From CAZRZN01 sp964604565 (GTDB lineage Bacteria > Pseudomonadota > Alphaproteobacteria > Rhodobacterales > Rhodobacteraceae), in assembly GCA_964604565.1 (NCBI GenBank), contig CAZRZN010000126.1:1-11465 (forward strand): a stretch of DNA of 11,465 nucleotides, read 5' to 3'. The first letter of the stretch is position 1. Each line of letters opens with the position of its first letter. Of this stretch, positions 7,144-11,465 are shown piece by piece. Made by a program: the position numbers and the translations under genes. A model generated the notes under the pieces. It was not told the DNA's origin and searched no databases. It was given only the letters and a program-made list of their open reading frames with translations.

Positions 7144-8550
7144 TTAGTTCAGGTCTTCGAGCAGGCGGCCATGCCGCCGGGTTTCGGCGATGACGGCGCC
7201 GAAGCGGGTCAGGCCATGCGCCTCCAGCATGGGCAACATGCGCACCAGCACCTCCGCCGTGGCCCGCGCGTCGCCAAGCGCCGTGTGCCGCAGCCTGTCC
7301 GGAATGGTCACGCCCAGCCGCGTGCAGAGCGCATCAAGCGTATGGGTATCCGACGCGCCGAACAGCACTGCCGACAGCAGCACGGTATCGAGAACGGGAT
7401 GATCCCAGACGACGCCCATGCGCGCCTTGTGGCGTTGCAGAAAGGCCATGTCGAAGGGCGCGTTATGCGCCACGATGATCGAGTCGCGTGCAAAGGCGTG
7501 GAACAGGCGTCCGGCCTGGGCGATGCTGGGCTGGTCCGCGACCATCGCATCGGTCACCTTGTGCACCTTTGTCGAGGAGGGCGGGATGGGCCGGCCCGGA
7601 TTCACCAGCTGGTCGATCTCTTCGCCCTCGACGATCCGCCCGTTCACCACCCGCACCGCACCGATCTGAACGATCTCGTCCTTGTGCGGCAGCAGCCCGG
7701 TGGTTTCGGTGTCGAACACGGTAAAGGTCAGCGCCGAAAGCGGCACATCGTCGATCTTGCCGCCGGACTGCCGGTCCATCAGGGCAAAGTCGTATATCAA
7801 TGGCCGCGCGGCCTCTGGCGTGATCTCGATATGGGCGGCGTCGACGATCATCATGTATCCGCCGCCCTGCATCGGCTTCATCCGGGCATCGTAACTCTGC
7901 TTGCCGTCCAGTCCGGCGATCGTCCGGGTGATCTCCCGGCCGGACTTGGTCATCGCCTTGCGCGCGGCCCGAAGGTCGGCCGGGTCGAAGTAATCGCTCA
8001 GGGGGGCGTTCAGACGGGGCATCGCCTGCTGGGCCAGCACCTCTGCGGCCTGACCGTCATAAAGAACGATCTGGTCACTCGCATTGATCAGCAGGGTCGC
8101 GACGGGGATTTCCGTCAGCAGCGCCGTCAGATGCGCCTTTTCGGCGGTCAGGCGCTCCGTCTCCGAGGCGATGCGCTGGGCGGTCGACACCGCATTTTCC
8201 GACAGCGCCGCGGTCACGGCCCCGGCCGCGGGGGCAAGATCGCCAAGATAGCGCGCCGCCTGCATGTCCATGTCGCCGGTGATCCCGGCATGGGCGCGGG
8301 TGCGCAGCTGCGCCGAAAGCCGTTCGATCGGTTTGGCGACATTGTCATCGAAGAGCAGCCAGACCCCGGCGGTCAGCGCCACGATGCCGAACGTGGCAAG
8401 GATCCCGGCAAAGACGAATCCGTTGGCGGGATCGGTCACAAGGGCGCGGCCGTGTCCGGCCCAGAGCGCGCCCAGAACGATGGCTGTTCCGCCCAATGCC
8501 AGAAGGCAGAAGAACAGAAAGATGCGCAGGCGGAGGCTGAGACGGGTCAT
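7144..8550 (-). CDS. membrane-anchored DEDDh 3'-5' exonuclease with HAMP-like and PAS-like regions
   Basis: A 468-residue protein. Two membrane helices (about 9-31 and 44-67) are followed by a HAMP-like segment (about 68-115), a helical linker with coiled-coil character (117-145) and a PAS-like region (about 146-240, beginning TEIPVATLLINASDQIVLYD). The C-terminal half is a DnaQ/epsilon-type exonuclease: Exo I FTVFDTETTG (D280, E282), Exo II HNAPFDMAF (D367) and Exo III HTALGDARA (H422, D427). All five DEDDh residues are present, so it should be active on DNA or RNA 3' ends. At twice the length of replicative DnaQ, with sensor-like N-terminal parts, it is not the polymerase III proofreading subunit. 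The start ATG is 4 nt after the stop of the 166-aa gene, with GAGG 9 nt upstream. It is last in the symporter/CBS gene set. The natural substrate is unknown. Confidence 0.92.
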   Translation of the reverse strand: MTRLSLRLRIFLFFCLLALGGTAIVLGALWAGHGRALVTDPANGFVFAGILATFGIVALTAGVWLLFDDNVAKPIERLSAQLRTRAHAGITGDMDMQAARYLGDLAPAAGAVTAALSENAVSTAQRIASETERLTAEKAHLTALLTEIPVATLLINASDQIVLYDGQAAEVLAQQAMPRLNAPLSDYFDPADLRAARKAMTKSGREITRTIAGLDGKQSYDARMKPMQGGGYMMIVDAAHIEITPEAARPLIYDFALMDRQSGGKIDDVPLSALTFTVFDTETTGLLPHKDEIVQIGAVRVVNGRIVEGEEIDQLVNPGRPIPPSSTKVHKVTDAMVADQPSIAQAGRLFHAFARDSIIVAHNAPFDMAFLQRHKARMGVVWDHPVLDTVLLSAVLFGASDTHTLDALCTRLGVTIPDRLRHTALGDARATAEVLVRMLPMLEAHGLTRFGAVIAETRRHGRLLEDLN

Positions 8551-8554
8551 TCCG

Positions 8555-9055
8555 CTAGACCTCGGCGCAGACGGTCTTGACGATGGGATCTTCTGCGCCG
8601 ACCTCGCGCCAGAGCGGGTCGGAGCCGTCGCCCAGAACGGGATCGGCGCGGCGCATGTCGGCGCAATCGACCATGACCTCGACCGCCTGCACCGGCTTCC
8701 AGCGGCCGTAGAAATAGAGATCCGCCAGATACAGATCCGCCGTCTCGCTGTTCGGACGCAGGTTGGCGGTGTCCACGGCGACGAAACGGTCCGTCATCGG
8801 CACGACATAGGTCCAGGGACGCCAGAACGCGCTGGACTGCACCGATTGCGCCACGGTCAGCCCGTCTGGCAGGTTTTCGGCGGTGCGATTGAACCAGCCG
8901 TATTCGCTGGAGATACCGGTGCCCAGCATCGCCGCGCCCGCGCCCAGCGGGATGATCCAGCGCGGCAGGCGCCCGCCTGTCATCCTTGACAGGATCAGCG
9001 TGACGCCCGCCCCGGCAAAACCCGCGACGAAGACCGCGATCAGTTCCAGAAACAT
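8555..9055 (-). CDS. 166-aa membrane-anchored protein of unknown function
   Basis: No named family recognised. Residues 3-22 form a first hydrophobic helix and 33-48 a second, separated by a short basic loop (SRMTGGRLPRW). The remaining ~115 residues form a soluble domain, probably periplasmic. It includes EYGWFNRTAENLPDG, RPWTYVVPMTDRFVAVDTAN and LADLYFYGRWKPVQAVEVMVDC, and has Cys at 131 and 163 that could form a disulfide. The start ATG at 9055 is chosen over the in-frame GTG at 9073 because the bases between them are the ribosome site GGAGGAGG, 7 nt before the ATG. The gene lies 107 nt after the CBS-protein gene and ends 4 nt before the exonuclease start. It is probably translated together with the exonuclease and could be its partner; that is inference from position only. 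Confidence 0.85.
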   Translation of the reverse strand: MFLELIAVFVAGFAGAGVTLILSRMTGGRLPRWIIPLGAGAAMLGTGISSEYGWFNRTAENLPDGLTVAQSVQSSAFWRPWTYVVPMTDRFVAVDTANLRPNSETADLYLADLYFYGRWKPVQAVEVMVDCADMRRADPVLGDGSDPLWREVGAEDPIVKTVCAEV

Positions 9056-9062
9056 TTCTTTT

Positions 9063-9070
9063 CCTCCTCC
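9063..9070 (-). promoter_or_regulatory. strong ribosome binding site of the 166-aa gene
   Basis: GGAGGAGG on the minus strand, 7 nt before ATG 9055. An in-frame GTG at 9073 would place this sequence inside the coding region, so it decides the start. Confidence 0.8.
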
Positions 9071-9162
9071 CACGCACGCGGTCCTTGTTGTGACCGTCGT
9101 GCCCCGTCTCCCATGTGCGGACCTGTCAGGGGCCTGTCACCACCCTGACCGATCCGGCGGCC

Positions 9163-10986
9163 TCATCCCAGCATTCCCTTGCCGTGACCCAAGGCCGATT
9201 GCAGGGACTTGACCACAACAAAGGCGTCGCGCAAATGGCTTCGTTCGAAATCCGACAATACCGATGGCGCCAGATAGTTGTCCGGCGCGCCGCCGGCCTT
9301 GATCTCGCGCGCCTGATGTTCCAGCCGGGTCTCTGCGATCAGGTCGTAGGCGTCCAGCAGATCCTGCCCGCCCGACGTGCTGAGGACCCCCGCCGGAATC
9401 GCCGCCTCCAGCCGGGCGCGGGTGTTGACCGCGGTCAGCCGCGCCTGCAAGGCATAGACCCGGCCCAGATCGACGATCGGCACCACGCCATTGTGCTTGA
9501 GGTCCAGCCGGTTCTTGTGCTCGCCGGAGCGGATCGTGGCAAACCCCCGCAACAGACCCAGCGGCGGCGTATGTTTCAGCGCGTTCGACGCCATATGCGC
9601 GACAAAGATCGAATTCTTGGCCGCGCGGGCCAGTGTCGCCTCCCGCAGGTCGTCGATCAGCGCGGCCTTGCCGCCGATGGCCCGCAGGTCGAACATCACG
9701 CTGGCCAGCATCTGCGCCTCTGGCGAGGGTGTGTCGATCCAGCCCTGAAAATAGCTGCGCCAGACGCGCAGCGGCTGACGCCAGCGGTCGGCCGTGGCCA
9801 TCATGTCGCCCGGGCAATAGACATAGCCGCAGGTGTTCAGCCCGTCGCAGACGAAGCGGGCCAGTTCCGCGAAATAAGGCATCTGGTCGTCGGTCACCGC
9901 ATCGTCGAGGATCAGGCAGTTGTCCTGATCGGACACGCCTGTCTGCTCCTGCCGTCCCTGACTTCCGCAGGCCGCCCAGAGATAGGGCACCGGCGGCGCG
10001 CCCAGCCTGTCCTCCGCCAGCGCCAGCAGGCGGCGGGTGGCGGTGTCGGCGATGTCGGTGATCAGGCGCGTGACCACCTCGTGGCGGTTGCCCGCCGCCA
10101 CCAGCTGCACCAGCAGTTGCGGGATACGGGCGGTCACCTTCGCCATCTCTTCGGCGGTATCCGCCTTCGCGATTTCCGACACCAGTTCCGCCGAGGTCAT
10201 CGCCTGAAAGCGGGTCAGGTCGGTCTGGGTGACGATGCCCACAAGCGTGCCGGCCCGGGTGACGGGCACATGCCCGATGCGCCGTTCCATCATCATGTGC
10301 AGAACATCGGATCCGATGGCCGAGGGCGGCAGGGTCAGGGGGGCCTTGGTCATCACCTCATGTATCGGCGTGTCATAGGGCAGGGCGCGGGCCACCACCT
10401 TGCCCGAAAGGTCGCGGATCGTCGCGATGCCCTTCAGAATGGTGCCCTCGGTCACGCAGATCGACGAGACGCGGCGCTCTGCCATCCTCTCTGCCGCGTT
10501 CTGCACCGTTGTCTCCGGCGGGCAGGTCAGCGGGTCGGTCGCCATCAGCGTCTCGACCCGGCTGGTGGCCAGGTCGGCGCGCTCTGCCCTCGGGGTGCGG
10601 TGGCGGTCAAAGAACTTGCGTGCGGCGGGTTCGGTGTCGATCAGCCGCCGGAAATCTGCCGGGGGCAGGATCAGCAGCAACGTGTCCTCCAACGTGCGCG
10701 CCGAGGTCATGGCCAGGCCGTCGCGCGCCAGGCCGCGTTCGCCGAACGAGTTGCGCGGCCCCAGTTGCGAGATCTGCGCGCCGTTCCGGTCGCGCACCTC
10801 GACCGATCCGCTGTGGATCAGATACAGTCCGTCCAGCGGCGCATCGACGGTATAGATGTCCTCATCCGCCATGAGCGCCTGCTGGCGAAAGGCGGGCAGA
10901 AGGTCCTCCAGCGCCGCGCGCTCCAGCGCGTCGTAGGGATGAACGGCGGACAGAAAGCGGAAAAGATCAGCGCGGTCTATGGCCAT
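9163..10986 (-). CDS. cNMP-binding / CBS-pair / DUF294 nucleotidyltransferase-like regulator
   Basis: A 607-residue cytoplasmic signalling protein. Residues ~10-125 are a cyclic-nucleotide-binding-like fold (LYLIHSGSVEVRD, FGERGL). About 142-262 is a CBS pair (MATDPLTCPPETTVQNAAERM; VMTKAPLTLPPSAIGSDVLH; GIVTQTDLTRF), which usually binds adenosyl nucleotides. Residues ~285-430 are a DUF294 nucleotidyltransferase-like domain with GSQGRQEQTGVSDQDN (GS 341-342, D353, D355), resembling the GlnD/GlnE catalytic motif. The rest is the DUF294 C-terminal helical domain. The cNMP pocket has Met (93) where CRP has the phosphate-binding Arg, so the ligand may differ. The start ATG 10986 has AAGGA 6 nt upstream. 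It is preceded by the symporter gene and an intervening hairpin. In other proteobacteria this protein type accompanies acetate-permease-like symporters, so regulation of uptake by nucleotide signals or protein nucleotidylation is plausible but unproven. Confidence 0.93.
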   Translation of the reverse strand: MAIDRADLFRFLSAVHPYDALERAALEDLLPAFRQQALMADEDIYTVDAPLDGLYLIHSGSVEVRDRNGAQISQLGPRNSFGERGLARDGLAMTSARTLEDTLLLILPPADFRRLIDTEPAARKFFDRHRTPRAERADLATSRVETLMATDPLTCPPETTVQNAAERMAERRVSSICVTEGTILKGIATIRDLSGKVVARALPYDTPIHEVMTKAPLTLPPSAIGSDVLHMMMERRIGHVPVTRAGTLVGIVTQTDLTRFQAMTSAELVSEIAKADTAEEMAKVTARIPQLLVQLVAAGNRHEVVTRLITDIADTATRRLLALAEDRLGAPPVPYLWAACGSQGRQEQTGVSDQDNCLILDDAVTDDQMPYFAELARFVCDGLNTCGYVYCPGDMMATADRWRQPLRVWRSYFQGWIDTPSPEAQMLASVMFDLRAIGGKAALIDDLREATLARAAKNSIFVAHMASNALKHTPPLGLLRGFATIRSGEHKNRLDLKHNGVVPIVDLGRVYALQARLTAVNTRARLEAAIPAGVLSTSGGQDLLDAYDLIAETRLEHQAREIKAGGAPDNYLAPSVLSDFERSHLRDAFVVVKSLQSALGHGKGMLG

Positions 10987-10992
10987 GGGATG

Positions 10993-10997
10993 TCCTT
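10993..10997 (-). promoter_or_regulatory. ribosome binding site of the CBS/cNMP gene
   Basis: AAGGA on the minus strand, 6 nt before ATG 10986. It supports this start and lies 9 nt beyond the T-run of the upstream hairpin. Confidence 0.65.
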
Positions 10998-11006
10998 GCG
11001 CGAATG

Positions 11007-11039
11007 AAAAGTCCCTCCCGACATACCGCCGGAAGGGAC
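11007..11039 (-). terminator. hairpin with T-run between symporter and CBS gene
   Basis: On the minus strand GTCCCT (11039-11034) pairs with AGGGAC (11016-11011), extended by three more pairs after one mismatch. TTTT (11010-11007) follows at once. The short T-run and mismatch suggest a moderate rho-independent terminator or attenuator. It would partly uncouple the symporter from the regulator gene, whose start is only 20 nt further on. Confidence 0.6.
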
Positions 11040-11074
11040 CATTTCGTAAGGAGGCGGGCCGTCGCAGCCCACGG

Positions 11075-11104
11075 ACCCGTCCCGGCGTCAGATCCGGGAC
11101 GGGT
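11075..11104. repeat. perfect 11-bp palindrome after the symporter gene
   Basis: ACCCGTCCCGG (11075-11085) and CCGGGACGGGT (11094-11104) are exact inverted copies around an 8-nt spacer. It begins 5 nt after the symporter stop and has no T-run. The GTCCCGG...GATCCGGGAC core recalls dispersed palindromes common between genes in alphaproteobacteria. It may act as a 3'-end stabiliser or be a mobile repeat unit. Confidence 0.55.
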
Positions 11105-11109
11105 GCGCA

Positions 11110-11465
11110 TCAGTGGTCCGCGGCTGCGGCACCGGCGCCGCGCGGCACGCGCACCGATTCTACCAGTTCCTCGATCTCCTGCGGGATCGGGGCGGTCATC
11201 TTCGACACGGTGAAAGCCACCGCGAAGTTGATCATCGCACCCACCGCCCCGAAGGACGTCGATTTGATCGTGCCCAACAGCGGCTCGGCATCGGTAAAGC
11301 TGTTGGTGTCCGGAACAAAGAACCAGCCCTTGTGCAGGAAGATGTAGACCAGCGTCACCACAAGACCGGCGATCATGCCCGCCACCGCGCCCTTGTTGTT
11401 CACCTTGGTGAAGATGCCCATCATCAGCGCCGGGAAGATCGAGGCCGCCGCCAGACCAAAGGCCA
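11110..11465 (-). CDS. sodium:solute symporter C-terminus (VC_2705/acetate-permease-like), 5' part outside the window
   Basis: The last 118 codons of a solute:sodium symporter (SSS) family permease; the frame stays open to the right window edge. Visible parts are AFGLAAASIFPALMMGIFTKV (equivalent to the AFxxAAxxxxPxxxxxxYWK region of ActP), a helix GAVAGMIAGLVVTLVYIFL, a loop (FVPDTNSFTDAEPLLG), a final helix FGAVGAMINFAVAFTVSKM and a tail ending LVESVRVPRGAGAAAADH. This tail is characteristic, from memory, of the large subunit called the VC_2705 subfamily, usually paired with a small DUF4212 subunit that would lie to the right of the window. The protein would use the sodium gradient to take up a short carboxylate such as acetate; the exact substrate is not visible. 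It is the most upstream visible gene of the minus-strand set. The stop is TGA at 11112-11110. Confidence 0.9.
   Translation of the reverse strand, partial: AFGLAAASIFPALMMGIFTKVNNKGAVAGMIAGLVVTLVYIFLHKGWFFVPDTNSFTDAEPLLGTIKSTSFGAVGAMINFAVAFTVSKMTAPIPQEIEELVESVRVPRGAGAAAADH

Noticed and set aside
7171..8580. 469-codon plus-strand frame opposite the exonuclease gene
   Set aside because: His/Arg/Gln-rich with no recognisable domain, while the minus strand carries all DEDDh motifs.
8547..9077. 176-codon minus-strand frame overlapping the 166-aa gene in another frame
   Set aside because: Arg/Gly-rich and lacks membrane helices; the other frame has a strong ribosome site and coherent hydrophobic segments.
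9125..9149. 7-bp inverted repeat after the CBS/cNMP gene (GTCAGGG...CCCTGAC)
   Set aside because: Short stem, 11-nt loop and no T-run; chance occurrence is likely in GC-rich DNA.
9115..11007. 630-codon plus-strand frame opposite the CBS/cNMP gene
   Set aside because: Low-complexity Arg/Gln/His composition; the minus-strand protein has four recognisable domains.

Overview
The window looks like chromosomal DNA of a Rhodobacteraceae (Roseobacter-group) alphaproteobacterium. It is GC-rich (estimated by eye), uses GC-ending codons, and carries gene families and a gene order typical of that group. This taxonomic call is an inference from protein character, not from a search. No RNA gene, CRISPR array, insertion sequence or prophage is visible.

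Region 1 (3..1421, plus strand): the 3' three quarters of purA (adenylosuccinate synthetase), followed 9 nt later by a small two-helix membrane protein of the DUF2842 type. The unit ends at a near-perfect bidirectional terminator with a 17-bp stem. Region 2 (1422..4172, minus): a single 916-codon gene for a very acidic, low-complexity protein. It has short conserved ends, a few conserved islands, and degenerate DASWDA-type repeats. Its function is unknown. Region 3 (4173..4976): a 117-nt divergent intergenic region with a long inverted repeat whose right arm covers the start codon of thiN (thiamine pyrophosphokinase).

Region 4 (4897..6843, minus): two tandem paralogous ten-helix EamA/DMT transporters. 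The downstream one overlaps thiN tail-to-tail by 80 bp. A 300-nt stretch without a recognisable gene follows.

Region 5 (7144..11465, minus): a four-gene set read right to left. It comprises the C-terminus of a sodium:solute symporter (VC_2705/acetate-permease-like), a cNMP-binding/CBS-pair/DUF294-nucleotidyltransferase protein, a 166-aa membrane-anchored protein of unknown function, and a membrane-bound DEDDh exonuclease with HAMP-like and PAS-like regions. A hairpin with a short T-run lies between the symporter and the CBS gene, so read-through may be adjusted there. The symporter, CBS/cNMP protein and exonuclease recur together in many proteobacteria. The likely theme is sensing and control of carboxylate uptake, but the biochemical link to the exonuclease is not established.

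The most attractive candidates for undescribed biology are the acidic repeat protein, the symporter/regulator/exonuclease module with its unknown 166-aa member, and the start-codon hairpin of thiN.
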